DNA from: Rhodococcus aetherivorans
GTDB taxonomy: Bacteria > Actinomycetota > Actinomycetes > Mycobacteriales > Mycobacteriaceae
NCBI RefSeq assembly: GCF_011058165.1
Contig: NZ_JAALEG010000054.1
Coordinates: forward strand, 1 to 42,502
DNA: 42,502 bases
Direction: 5' to 3'
Shown in pieces: positions 8,612 to 16,738 of this stretch. The position numbers were made by a program, and so were the translations under genes. The number at the start of each line of letters is the position of its first letter. Position 1 is the first letter of the stretch. Below the pieces are notes generated by a model, which made no database searches, was not told the DNA's origin, and was given only the letters and a program-made list of their open reading frames with translations.

Positions 8612-10570
8612 TCAGGGCGCCGGACGCGCGGGCAGGAACTCCCCGGCCGCGATCTGTTCCTCCGCCCGGATCACGTGCACGACCGCGTTGATCTGCGCCA
8701 GGTGGGTGAAGGCCTGGGGGAAGTTGCCCAGGTGCCGGCCCGAGCGCGGGTCGATCTCCTCGGCGTAGAGCTTGAGCGGGCTGGCGTAGCCGAGGAGTCG
8801 TTCGCACAGGGTGCGGGCCCGTTCCACCTCGCCGATCTCCACCAGGGCGGAGACCAGCCAGAACGAGCAGATCGTGAAGCTGCCCTCCTCGCCGGTCAAT
8901 CCGTCGTCGGTGGAGTCCACCCGGTACCGCAGGACCAGGCCGTCCTCGGTCAGTTCGTCCTCGATCGCCAGGACCGTCGCCCGCACCCGCGGGTCGTCGG
9001 CCGGCAGGAACCGCAGCAGCACGACCAGCAGCGCGGACGCGTCCAGGGAGGGATGACCGTAGCGCTGGGTGAACACCCCGCGCTCGTCGACGCCGTGGGC
9101 GAGAATGTCCGCCTTGATCTCGTCGGCGACGGCGTCCCACCGCGCGGCGTGGTCCGGGCGGCCCTGCATGCGCGCCAGTCGCGCGCCGCGATCGAGGGCG
9201 ACCCAGCACATCACCTTGGACGAGGTGAAATGCTGCGGCTCTCCCCGGACCTCCCAGATGCCGCGATCGGGCAGGCGCCAGTGGTCCTCGGCCTGGCCGA
9301 CGAGCCGCTGCACGGCCGGCCAGAAGGTCTGGGGCATGTGCCGGCGGGTCCTCGCGTGCAGGTACACCGAGTCGAGCATGGCGCCCCAGATGTCGTGCTG
9401 CGTTTGGTGATAAGCATCGTTGCCGATCCGCACCGGACGGGCCCCGTCGTAGCCGCACAGGTGGTCGAGCTGCGATTCGGTGAGCACGCGCTCCCCACCC
9501 ACGCCGTACATCACCTGCAGCGGCTGCAACCGGCCGTCCTCGCTGCGGGAGGCGTCGGAGATGAACGCGAAGAACGCGTCGGCCTCCCGGTCGAGGCCGA
9601 GGGTGTACAGGCCCCACAGTGCGAACGTGGAATCCCGCACCCACGCGTAGCGGTAGTCCCAGTTCCGTTCTCCGCCAGGCGTTTCCGGAAGAGACGTGGT
9701 GGCCGCCGCGAGCAGGGCGCCGGTCGGTGCGTAGGTCAGGCCCTTGAGGGTCAGGGCGCTGGCCTGCAGGTAACTCCGCCAGGGGTGATCGGGGAAACGG
9801 CCCGTGGTGATCCACTCGCGCCAGAAGTCGGCCGTCTCCGCCATTTTCGCGGCGGCTTCCTCGAACGTGGCGGGACACTGCACATCCGACCACGACAGCG
9901 CGACGAACGCCTTGTCGCCCTTGACCATCCGGGTGCGTGCCCGAGCCTCGCCGCCCTCGAGCCCGAGCCGGAGGTCGGTGGTGAGCCGTAGTTCGGGATG
10001 CTCGCCGGGTTCGCCGCCGGTGCAGAACGCGGTGGCCTCCTCGTACACCTTGCCCGTGTACTCCCAGCGCACCGGGGCGCGGTGGTAGTCGAACGCCGGC
10101 GCGCAACTGACGTCGAGTTCCACCGTCCCGCTCACGCAGCGGACGGTGCGCAGCAGAATGTGCTCGGCGTCCCAGTCCGTCGGCGTCCGGGTGTGAGTGC
10201 GCGATCGTTCCTGGACGGCGTGCCAGGGCCCCATCACCAGCGCGTCCCGCACCACCATCCATCCCGTCTCGGTCTGCCACGTGGTCTCGAGGATCAGTCC
10301 GCCGGGCAGATACCGGCGTGCAGCGGGCACGGTGCGGTCGTGCGGTCCGACACGGAAGTACCCGGCGCTGCGGTCGAGAATCGCCCCGAACACGCTGGGC
10401 GAGTCGGGCCGGGGCAGGCACATCCATTCCACCGCCCCGTTGCGCGCGATGAGGCATGTCGTTTCGCAGTCCGACAGGAACGCGTAGTCGTCGATCGGCG
10501 GGTACGGGCTGCGGTGTGGCGGGTGGGAATGCGCGGAGGAGATCCCGGACCCCGGAAACGTCTGTGCCAT
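8612..10570 (-). CDS. GH15 family trehalase / glucoamylase-like hydrolase
   Basis: A 652-residue protein: an N-terminal beta domain (about 25-270, opening PIDDYAFLSDCETTCLI) and an (alpha/alpha)6 catalytic domain containing NWDYRYAWVRD, GIWEVRG with the likely general-acid Glu, and GNFPQAFTHL. It corresponds to Rv2402, reported as a mycobacterial GH15 trehalase that cleaves trehalose to glucose, so that activity is the best guess; sequence alone does not exclude other alpha-glucosides. No signal peptide is seen, so it is cytoplasmic. I chose ATG 10570; GTG 10573 is also possible. GATCAT ends six bases before this ATG, consistent with a leaderless transcript. Confidence 0.88.
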   Translation of the reverse strand: MAQTFPGSGISSAHSHPPHRSPYPPIDDYAFLSDCETTCLIARNGAVEWMCLPRPDSPSVFGAILDRSAGYFRVGPHDRTVPAARRYLPGGLILETTWQTETGWMVVRDALVMGPWHAVQERSRTHTRTPTDWDAEHILLRTVRCVSGTVELDVSCAPAFDYHRAPVRWEYTGKVYEEATAFCTGGEPGEHPELRLTTDLRLGLEGGEARARTRMVKGDKAFVALSWSDVQCPATFEEAAAKMAETADFWREWITTGRFPDHPWRSYLQASALTLKGLTYAPTGALLAAATTSLPETPGGERNWDYRYAWVRDSTFALWGLYTLGLDREADAFFAFISDASRSEDGRLQPLQVMYGVGGERVLTESQLDHLCGYDGARPVRIGNDAYHQTQHDIWGAMLDSVYLHARTRRHMPQTFWPAVQRLVGQAEDHWRLPDRGIWEVRGEPQHFTSSKVMCWVALDRGARLARMQGRPDHAARWDAVADEIKADILAHGVDERGVFTQRYGHPSLDASALLVVLLRFLPADDPRVRATVLAIEDELTEDGLVLRYRVDSTDDGLTGEEGSFTICSFWLVSALVEIGEVERARTLCERLLGYASPLKLYAEEIDPRSGRHLGNFPQAFTHLAQINAVVHVIRAEEQIAAGEFLPARPAP

Positions 10571-10622
10571 CACCTCATGATCCCGGCACCCGGCCGTCGG
10601 CGTCCACCGAAACGGCGACGAC

Positions 10623-10628
10623 TAGGGT
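10623..10628 (+). promoter_or_regulatory. -10 element (TAGGGT) for leaderless transcript
   Basis: TAGGGT is followed by six bases and then the GTG at 10635. The same spacing recurs before several other genes here, suggesting transcription starts on the GTG itself. No convincing -35 is seen. Confidence 0.45.
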
Positions 10629-10634
10629 GGGGGC

Positions 10635-10841
10635 GTGGATCGGGTGGCATCGTGGTGGGACGGCTTCGAGTTGTGGCTGGCCGGCCTTCCCTTCGTCCCG
10701 CAGGTCGCGCTGGTGCTGGTCGTCATGGTGCCGTTGTGCGCCGGCGTGGCCTGGCTGCTCGACCGCGCCCTCGCGGGCGTGCTCGCGGCCGTCGGACGCA
10801 GAGAGCCGGCCGCGTCCGAACGGAAGACGGAGGATCGCTGA
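10635..10841 (+). CDS. Small single-pass membrane protein (Rv2401-like position)
   Basis: A 68-residue protein with one strong hydrophobic segment (about 18-46, rich in Val, Leu and Ala) and a charged C-terminal tail. Function is unknown. It stands between trehalase and subI, as Rv2401 does in M. tuberculosis. The start is GTG with a possible leaderless promoter. The next, even smaller gene begins one base after its stop (10843), so both and subI probably form one operon. Confidence 0.65.
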   Translation: MDRVASWWDGFELWLAGLPFVPQVALVLVVMVPLCAGVAWLLDRALAGVLAAVGRREPAASERKTEDR

Positions 10842-10842
10842 C

Positions 10843-10920
10843 ATGCCACGCTCGCGCGTGACCCTGGCCCTGCTGGCCCTGCTCGTTCTCGTCGTCGTGG
10901 CCTGGCTGCTGACCCGCTGA
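10843..10920 (+). CDS. 25-residue membrane microprotein
   Basis: Reads MPRSRVTLALLALLVLVVVA followed by WLLTR: a basic N-terminus, one transmembrane helix and a short end. GGAGG lies nine bases before the ATG (10829-10833), and subI follows 20 bases after the stop with its own GGAGG. The position and size match Rv2401A. Function is unknown; single-helix proteins next to transporters often serve as small subunits or regulators, but nothing here proves it. Confidence 0.6.
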   Translation: MPRSRVTLALLALLVLVVVAWLLTR

Positions 10921-10940
10921 CCCTGCGCCGGAGGTACGTC

Positions 10941-11963
10941 GTGAAATCTCGTCCGGGCCGGCGCGTCGCGGCGCTCGCCTCGATCGCGGCCGTCGTGCTC
11001 ACCGCGTGTTCGGCCGGCTCCGGCGATCGCGGCGACGCGGCCGAGGCCGCCTCCGGGCCCACCGTCGACCTGTACGCCCACGAGGGTGCCCGGGCGGCGC
11101 TGGACACGGTGATCGCCGCGTTCGGCGCCACCGAGGCCGGCGAGGACGTCCGGTTCGACGTCGCGTCCGGTCCGTCCGCGCAGCAGGCCGTCGCCGTCGT
11201 GGACGGCGCCTCGGCCGATTTCGTCACCTTCGCATCGGTGCCGGACCTGACCGGCCTCGTCGACGCGGGACTCGTCGACCCGGACTGGAACGCGGGAGCG
11301 TACCGGGGAGTCCCGTACGGGTCCGTCGTCACGATGGTCGTGCGGGAGGGCAATCCGCGGGGTGTGGCGGGCTGGGACGATCTGCTCGCGCCCGGTCTCG
11401 AGGTGATCACCCCCGACCCGTCGGCCTCCGGTGCGGCGAAGCTGAACCTGCTCGCCGCGTACGCCGCGACGAGCGACGGCGGTGCCGATCCGCAGGCGGG
11501 GCTGGACTACCTCGCCGCGCTCGTCGGTGACCACGTCGAAACCTCGCCCGCGAGCGGCGAAGAGGCCGTGGAGGCGTTCGTGCAGGGTGCCGGCGACGTG
11601 CTGCTCCTCTCGGAACAGGAGGCGTTGCGGCTCGAGCGCGACGGCGCCGCCGTCCGGCGTGTCCCCCTGACCACCACTCTCCGGATCGACAGCCCCGCCG
11701 CGGTGATCGACAACGCACCCGACGTGCGGGCGGCCCAGGAGTTCAACGACTTCCTCTACACCGGGGAGGCGCAACGGCTGTGGGCGGCGGCCGGATTCCG
11801 GCCCGCCGACCCGGGTGCCGCACGCGAGTTCGCCGACGACTTCCCGGCTCCCGAAAGACTGTGGACCGTCGAGGATCTCGGTGGCTGGAGCACGGTCGAC
11901 GCCGAGCTGTTCCGGCCCGGTACCGGCAGCATCGCCGTGATCTACGCCGGCGCGGCGAACTAG
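10941..11963 (+). CDS. subI: Sulfate-binding lipoprotein of the Sbp/CysP type
   Basis: A 340-residue solute-binding protein. A signal peptide with lipobox LTAC places the lipidated residue at Cys23. Family blocks are recognisable: GWDDLLAPGLEVITPDPSAS, GAGDVLLLSEQEA, LRIDSPAAVIDNA and the C-terminal LWTVEDLGGWSTVDAELF. These correspond to Sbp blocks such as LLxPGVxVITPNPKTSGG and LFTxDEVxGGW. The usual TSGG ligand segment reads SASGA, so affinity or ligand may differ. It should present sulfate or thiosulfate to an ABC transporter, but no cysT, cysW or cysA follows, unlike Rv2400c-Rv2397c. GTG start with GGAGG six bases upstream. Confidence 0.85.
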   Translation: MKSRPGRRVAALASIAAVVLTACSAGSGDRGDAAEAASGPTVDLYAHEGARAALDTVIAAFGATEAGEDVRFDVASGPSAQQAVAVVDGASADFVTFASVPDLTGLVDAGLVDPDWNAGAYRGVPYGSVVTMVVREGNPRGVAGWDDLLAPGLEVITPDPSASGAAKLNLLAAYAATSDGGADPQAGLDYLAALVGDHVETSPASGEEAVEAFVQGAGDVLLLSEQEALRLERDGAAVRRVPLTTTLRIDSPAAVIDNAPDVRAAQEFNDFLYTGEAQRLWAAAGFRPADPGAAREFADDFPAPERLWTVEDLGGWSTVDAELFRPGTGSIAVIYAGAAN

Positions 11964-12046
11964 GGCGACGGAGCCGGGGATCCGCGCGCCCTGCGGACTG
12001 CTGCGCTCGAAATTCCTTGCGCGACCGGAGGTCACGGCCGCATGCG

Positions 12047-12931
12047 TCACTCGCGGCAGATGAGTACCGGGCAGCGGGAGTGATGGAGCAGGCCCTGGCC
12101 GGTGGAGCCGAGCAGAGCCGACGCGATCGTGCTGCGACCGTGGCTGCCCACCGCGACGAGTTGCGCGTCGATGGAACGCTCGATGAGGGCCACCATCGCG
12201 CCGCGGCGCTCGAGCTCCGTCCGCAGCTCGACGTCGGGATACCGCTCGCGCCAGCCGGCCAGGCTCTCCGCGAGGTCGGCGACCTTCTGCTCCGCGTACG
12301 TCGTCCAGTCGACGAAGCGGGCGGACTCGTCGTAGCCCCGCAGGGTCGACTGCTCGGTCCATGCGTGCACGGCGATCAGCGGTACGCCGAGGAACGACGC
12401 GAACTCGAACGCATGCTCGATGGCAGCGTTGCTCAACGCGCTGCCGTCGACGCCGACGACGACCGGCCGGGTGTCCACCTCCTCGTGATCGCCCTCGCCC
12501 CGCCACGCCACGACCGGGCAACGGGCGTGGTTGGCGACGCGGACGACGTCGGAGCCGGCGAACATCGAGCGCAGTTCGCCGGTCGTGGTCCGGCCCACCA
12601 CCAGCAGGCGGGCGGTCTTCGACAGTTCGACGAGGGTCTTCGCCGGCGGTCCCGGCCGGCTGCTGCATTCGACCGTCACGTCCGTGCGGCCGTCGAGCGC
12701 CGCCCGGCGGGCGCGTTCGAGCAGCCGTTCGCTGTCGGCCTGCAGGAGCTTGGCGAACTCCTCCTTGGATCTGCCGCCGGTCGCGCTCGGCGCATCGGGC
12801 AGCACGTTGACGAGGTGCAGCGGCTCGCGGAAGATCCGGGCGGCAGATGCGGCCCAGTGGGCCGCGGAGAACGAGCCGTCCGAACCGTCGATGCCGACTA
12901 CGATCCCGTGCCGAATCGGTGCTGTGGCCAT
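12047..12931 (-). CDS. Universal stress protein, two tandem USP domains
   Basis: A 294-residue protein with two UspA domains (about 8-145 and 155-293). The second carries an intact ATP-binding pattern GSHGRSTIASALLGST (G-x2-G-x9-G-S/T); the first has a degenerate version around GRTTTGELRSMFAGS. Tandem USPs of this size are frequent in mycobacteria and rhodococci and are linked to hypoxia or stationary phase. AAGGAGG precedes the ATG by eight bases. The gene stands alone, convergent with subI and upstream of nothing obvious. No convincing DosR box was found in its 72-base upstream gap. Confidence 0.93.
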   Translation of the reverse strand: MATAPIRHGIVVGIDGSDGSFSAAHWAASAARIFREPLHLVNVLPDAPSATGGRSKEEFAKLLQADSERLLERARRAALDGRTDVTVECSSRPGPPAKTLVELSKTARLLVVGRTTTGELRSMFAGSDVVRVANHARCPVVAWRGEGDHEEVDTRPVVVGVDGSALSNAAIEHAFEFASFLGVPLIAVHAWTEQSTLRGYDESARFVDWTTYAEQKVADLAESLAGWRERYPDVELRTELERRGAMVALIERSIDAQLVAVGSHGRSTIASALLGSTGQGLLHHSRCPVLICRE

Positions 12932-13003
12932 GACGATGCCTCCTTGCCTCGACTCCAGTCTGTCCCGATAGGACCGGCGTGCGCCAGAGGCAATCGGTGG
13001 TTG

Positions 13004-13759
13004 TCAGGCGATGTGGCGCGCGGCGGTCCCGGCGTGCACGAGCGACTGCCGGTAGCGCTCGTCGATCACGAGCCCGACGGAATCGGAGGCCGCGAGGGTG
13101 GTGGCGCAGCTGACCTCGGGGAACGCCGCCCGGGCGGCGGCGACGGCGCGGTCCCACAGCAGGCCGGGGGCGAGCATCCACGGCGCGAGCACGAGGGTGG
13201 TGGCGCCGGCGGCGCGCAGGGCCGCCAGGGCGTCGACGACGGTCGGTGCCGCGGCGGTGGCGAAGCACGTCCGGCCCCACGCCCACGACGTGCCCCGCAG
13301 CAGGCGCGGGGTGATCGCGTCGGTGGCGGCGTTGGCGTCGTGGCGGCGGGATCCGACCGCGCACAGCGCGACGCCCACCGTCGGGTCGGTCCGGGAGACA
13401 CCGGTGGCGGCGATCGCCTCGCGGGCCGCCGCGACGAGACGGTCGTCGGCGCCGAGGACGTCCGCCTGGATCACGTCGAGAAGCGGGTGCCGGGCGCGGG
13501 CCTCGGCGAGCAGCGCGGGCAGATCCACGCGGGCGTGGAAGGCGCTGCCCAGCAGCAACGGGACCACCACCACGCGGCGGTGTCCCTCGGCGGCGACGGC
13601 GTCGACGACCTGCCCCACCGACGGGGTGTTCAGGTCCAGGAACGCAAGCCGCACGTCCCGGCCCGGGTGGCGTTCCCGCAGCGCCGCGAGCACGGCAGCC
13701 ATGGCGCGCGCCGAGCGCGGGTCACGGCTGCCGTGCGCGACGGCGACGAGCGGGATCAT
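13004..13759 (-). CDS. sirB: Sirohydrochlorin ferrochelatase, CbiX/SirB type
   Basis: A 251-residue protein with two CbiX-like halves. The first has VAVAHGSRD (His9) and GSAFHARVDLP, the two histidines expected to hold the metal and substrate; the second half is more divergent (ALCAVGSRR). It inserts Fe2+ into sirohydrochlorin to give siroheme, the cofactor of SirA encoded in the same operon. The ATG overlaps the cysN stop by four bases (ATGA), so it is the last cotranslated gene of the sulfur cluster. In M. tuberculosis the equivalent gene (Rv2393) directly follows cysH; here cysD and cysN lie between them. Confidence 0.88.
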   Translation of the reverse strand: MIPLVAVAHGSRDPRSARAMAAVLAALRERHPGRDVRLAFLDLNTPSVGQVVDAVAAEGHRRVVVVPLLLGSAFHARVDLPALLAEARARHPLLDVIQADVLGADDRLVAAAREAIAATGVSRTDPTVGVALCAVGSRRHDANAATDAITPRLLRGTSWAWGRTCFATAAAPTVVDALAALRAAGATTLVLAPWMLAPGLLWDRAVAAARAAFPEVSCATTLAASDSVGLVIDERYRQSLVHAGTAARHIA

Positions 13760-15057
13760 GCGGGGACGCGGTCCCCGAGTTCGATCTCGGCGAGGCTGTT
13801 GCCCACCAGGCCCGCCGCGAGGGTGTTGCCGCCCGCGGGATCGATGAGCAGGAAGCTGCCCGTGCGCCGGTTGACCTTGTAGTCGTCGGCCGCGATGGGC
13901 TCGGCAACCCGGACGGTGATGCGGGCGATCTCGTTGAGCTCGAGCGACTCGGGGGTGGGAACCGAGGTCAGGGTCTGCTCGTCGAAGCGCTCCTCGAGCG
14001 TCCCGACGATCGCCTGCGTCGTGCGGGTGCCGTGCTTGAGCAGCAGCCGGGCACCGGGCCGCAGCGGCTTCTCCGCCAGCCAGCACACCGTCGCCTCGAA
14101 CTGGCCGATCGGTTCCGGGGCGGCGGCCGGGGCGGCGATGACGTCGCCGCGGGAGACGTCCACGTCATCCGCGAGGATCAGCGTGACGCTGCGGCCGGCG
14201 TGCGCGACGTCGAGCTCGCCGTCGGCGGTGTCGATCCGCTCGATCGTGGTCCGGGTGCCCGCGGGCAGGATCACGACCTCGTCGCCGGGACGGACACTGC
14301 CCGCCGCGACCTGTCCGGCGTAGCCGCGGTAGTCCGGGAACTCGGCGGTGCGGGGCCGGATCACGTACTGGACCGGGAACCGCAGCCCGATCTCGTGACG
14401 GCCGTGGACGTCGGCGTCGACCGGGACGGACTCGAGGTGCTCGATGAGCGTCGGACCGTCGTAGTATGGCGTGTTCTCCGAACGGACCGCGACGTTGTCC
14501 CCGTGCAGGGCGGAGACCGGGATCTCCTGCACGTCCTCCGGGGACCAGCCGAGCGACCGGGTCAGGGCGTTGAACTGGTCGCAGATGTCGGCGAACACGC
14601 GCGCCGGGTCGTCGACCAGGTCGATCTTGTTGACCGCCAGGACGAGCTTGGGCACGCCGAGCAGCGCGAGGACGGCGGCGTGCTTGCGGGTCTGCGCGAT
14701 CACGCCCTTGCGGGCGTCGACGAGCAGCACCACGAGCTGGGCGGTGGACGCACCCGAGACGGTGTTGCGGGTGTACTGCACGTGTCCCGGGGTGTCCGCG
14801 AGCACGAAGCTGCGCCGGGGTGTGGCGAAGTAGCGGTACGCGACGTCGATGGTGATGCCCTGTTCGCGCTCGGCGCGCAGGCCGTCGACGAGCAGGGACA
14901 GGTCGGGGGTGTCGAGACCCTTGTCGACCGAGGCGCGGGTGACCGCGTCGATCTGGTCGGCCAGCACGGACTTGGTGTCGTACAGCAGCCGGCCCACGAG
15001 GGTGGACTTGCCGTCGTCGACGCTACCGGCGGTGGCGAGTCGAAGGAGGTCGCTCAT
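13756..15057 (-). CDS. cysN: Sulfate adenylyltransferase subunit 1 (GTPase)
   Basis: A 433-residue regulatory GTPase of ATP sulfurylase. P-loop GSVDDGKST (11-19), EREQGITIDVAYR, DTPGHVQYTRN and NKIDLVDD mark the G domain, followed by two EF-Tu-like barrels. With CysD it makes adenosine 5'-phosphosulfate, coupling GTP hydrolysis to sulfate activation. The protein ends at the barrels and has no CysC (APS kinase) domain, unlike mycobacterial CysNC of over 600 residues. APS therefore seems meant for direct reduction by CysH. The ATG is two bases after the cysD stop. Confidence 0.96.
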   Translation of the reverse strand: MSDLLRLATAGSVDDGKSTLVGRLLYDTKSVLADQIDAVTRASVDKGLDTPDLSLLVDGLRAEREQGITIDVAYRYFATPRRSFVLADTPGHVQYTRNTVSGASTAQLVVLLVDARKGVIAQTRKHAAVLALLGVPKLVLAVNKIDLVDDPARVFADICDQFNALTRSLGWSPEDVQEIPVSALHGDNVAVRSENTPYYDGPTLIEHLESVPVDADVHGRHEIGLRFPVQYVIRPRTAEFPDYRGYAGQVAAGSVRPGDEVVILPAGTRTTIERIDTADGELDVAHAGRSVTLILADDVDVSRGDVIAAPAAAPEPIGQFEATVCWLAEKPLRPGARLLLKHGTRTTQAIVGTLEERFDEQTLTSVPTPESLELNEIARITVRVAEPIAADDYKVNRRTGSFLLIDPAGGNTLAAGLVGNSLAEIELGDRVPA

Positions 15058-15059
15058 GA

Positions 15060-16004
15060 TCAGAAATATCCCTCTCGCTTGCGGTCCTCCATGGCCGCTT
15101 CGGAAACGCGGTCGTCGCCGCGGGTCGCCCCGCGCTCGGTGAGCCGCGACGCGGCGACCTCGGCGAGGATCGCCTCGTTGTCGGCGGCCTCGGACAGGAT
15201 CGCGCCGGTGGTGGAGCCGTCGCCGACCGTGCGGTAGCGCACCGACCGGACCTCGAGTTCCTCACCCTCGGCCGGGCCGCCCCAGACGCCGGGCGTCATC
15301 CACATGCCGTCGCGCCGGTACACCGGGCGCTGGTGGGCGTAGTAGATGCCGGCGAGTTCGACGTTGTCCCGGGCGATGTACCGCCAGATGTCGAGCTCGG
15401 TGAAGTTGCTCAGCGGGAAGACCCGCACGTGCTCGCCGGGGGCGTGCCGGCCGTTGTACAGGTTCCACAGCTCGGGCCGCTGCCGCTTGGGATCCCACTG
15501 GCCGAAGGCGTTGCGCAGCGAGAAGATCCGCTCCTTGGCGCGGGAGCGCTCCTCGTCGCGGCGGCCGCCGCCGAACACCGCGTCGAAGCGGTTCTCGGCG
15601 ATGGCGTCGAGCAGCGGCACCGTCTGCAGCGGATTGCGGATCCCGTCGGGCCGCTCGGTGAGGCGGCCGTCGGCGAGGTAGTCCTCGACCTTCGCCACGT
15701 GCAGCCGCAGCCCGTACTTCTCGACGACGTGGTCGCGGAACTCGAGGACCTCGGGAAGGTTGTGCCCGGTGTCGACGTGCAGCAGCGCGAACGGCAGCGG
15801 CGCGGGCCAGAAGGCCTTGAGCGCCAGATGCAGCAGGACCGTCGAGTCCTTGCCGCCCGAGAACAGGATCACCGGGCGCTCGAATTCGCCGGCGACCTCG
15901 CGGAAGACGTGGATCGCTTCGGACTCGAGCGCGTCGAGGGTGTCGAACCTGTCGCCGTCCGACTTGCGCCGGGATTCGGAGAAATTCGTGTCGATGAGTG
16001 TCAT
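15060..16004 (-). CDS. cysD: Sulfate adenylyltransferase subunit 2
   Basis: A 314-residue catalytic subunit of ATP sulfurylase. The PP-loop FSGGKDSTVLLHLALKAF near the N-terminus binds ATP; FGGGRRDEERSRAKERIFS and the C-terminal AAMEDRKREGYF are diagnostic of CysD. It forms APS and pyrophosphate from sulfate and ATP with CysN. The ATG overlaps the cysH stop by four bases (ATGA, 16001-16004), so it is the third enzyme read from the sulfur operon. Confidence 0.97.
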   Translation of the reverse strand: MTLIDTNFSESRRKSDGDRFDTLDALESEAIHVFREVAGEFERPVILFSGGKDSTVLLHLALKAFWPAPLPFALLHVDTGHNLPEVLEFRDHVVEKYGLRLHVAKVEDYLADGRLTERPDGIRNPLQTVPLLDAIAENRFDAVFGGGRRDEERSRAKERIFSLRNAFGQWDPKRQRPELWNLYNGRHAPGEHVRVFPLSNFTELDIWRYIARDNVELAGIYYAHQRPVYRRDGMWMTPGVWGGPAEGEELEVRSVRYRTVGDGSTTGAILSEAADNEAILAEVAASRLTERGATRGDDRVSEAAMEDRKREGYF

Positions 16005-16738
16005 GAGGCGTGCAACCCGCATTCGATCTTGGCTCGGCCGGCCCACCGTCCGCTGCGCGGATCGGCTCCGGGTAGTGGTTTGGCGGTGCAGGGGGCGCAC
16101 CCGATGGACGGATAGCCCTCGTCGACCAGGGGATTGACGAGGATCCCGTGCTCGTCGATGTAGTTCTGCATGTCCTCGTCGGACCACGCGGCGATCGGGT
16201 TGATCTTCACCAGCCCGAAGGCATCGTCGAAGGAGATCAGCGGGGCGTTGGCCCGGGTGGGGGCCTCCACCCGGCGGATGCCGGTGACCCACGCCTGATA
16301 GCCCTTCAGGGTCTCCTTCAGCGGCACCACCTTCCGCAGGCGGCAGCACTCGTTGGGGTCCCGCGCGAACAGATCCTTGCCGAGCAGTGCGTCCTGCTCG
16401 GCCACCGTCTGCTGCGCCTTGGCCTCGACCAGGTTGACGCCGTACACCTGCGCCACGGCGTCACCGGTGCCGAGGGTCTCCGCGAAGTGGTAACCGGTGT
16501 CGAGGAACAGCACGTCCACGCCGGGATGCACCTGCGCCGCGAGGTGCACGAGCACCCCGTCCTGCATGTTCGACGCCACGATGTACGAGTCGCCGAAGTT
16601 CTCCTCGGTCCACTGCAGCAGTTCCCGCGCCGAGGCGCCGTCGAGAGTGGCCGCCCCCTGCGCGGCCAGCTCCCTCAGTTCCTCCGTTGTCCGTGTCGTG
16701 GTCACGTTCCGTCCTTCGATCGTCTGCTCCCCGGTCAT
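16001..16738 (-). CDS. cysH: APS reductase with [4Fe-4S] cluster
   Basis: A 245-residue thioredoxin-dependent reductase. Four cluster cysteines are present as ECCRLRK (Cys131, Cys132) and GCAPC (Cys214, Cys217), which marks the APS-using rather than PAPS-using class. The catalytic Cys240 lies in the C-terminal KIECGLH motif. It converts APS to sulfite and AMP. This fits the absence of an APS kinase domain in CysN. The ATG overlaps the sirA stop by four bases. An in-frame downstream Val codon could also serve as a start, but ATG 16738 gives the coupled arrangement. Confidence 0.95.
   Translation of the reverse strand: MTGEQTIEGRNVTTTRTTEELRELAAQGAATLDGASARELLQWTEENFGDSYIVASNMQDGVLVHLAAQVHPGVDVLFLDTGYHFAETLGTGDAVAQVYGVNLVEAKAQQTVAEQDALLGKDLFARDPNECCRLRKVVPLKETLKGYQAWVTGIRRVEAPTRANAPLISFDDAFGLVKINPIAAWSDEDMQNYIDEHGILVNPLVDEGYPSIGCAPCTAKPLPGADPRSGRWAGRAKIECGLHAS

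Noticed and set aside
12932-13003. DosR box upstream of the universal stress protein
   Set aside because: GGGAC-like bits occur but do not form the expected palindrome.
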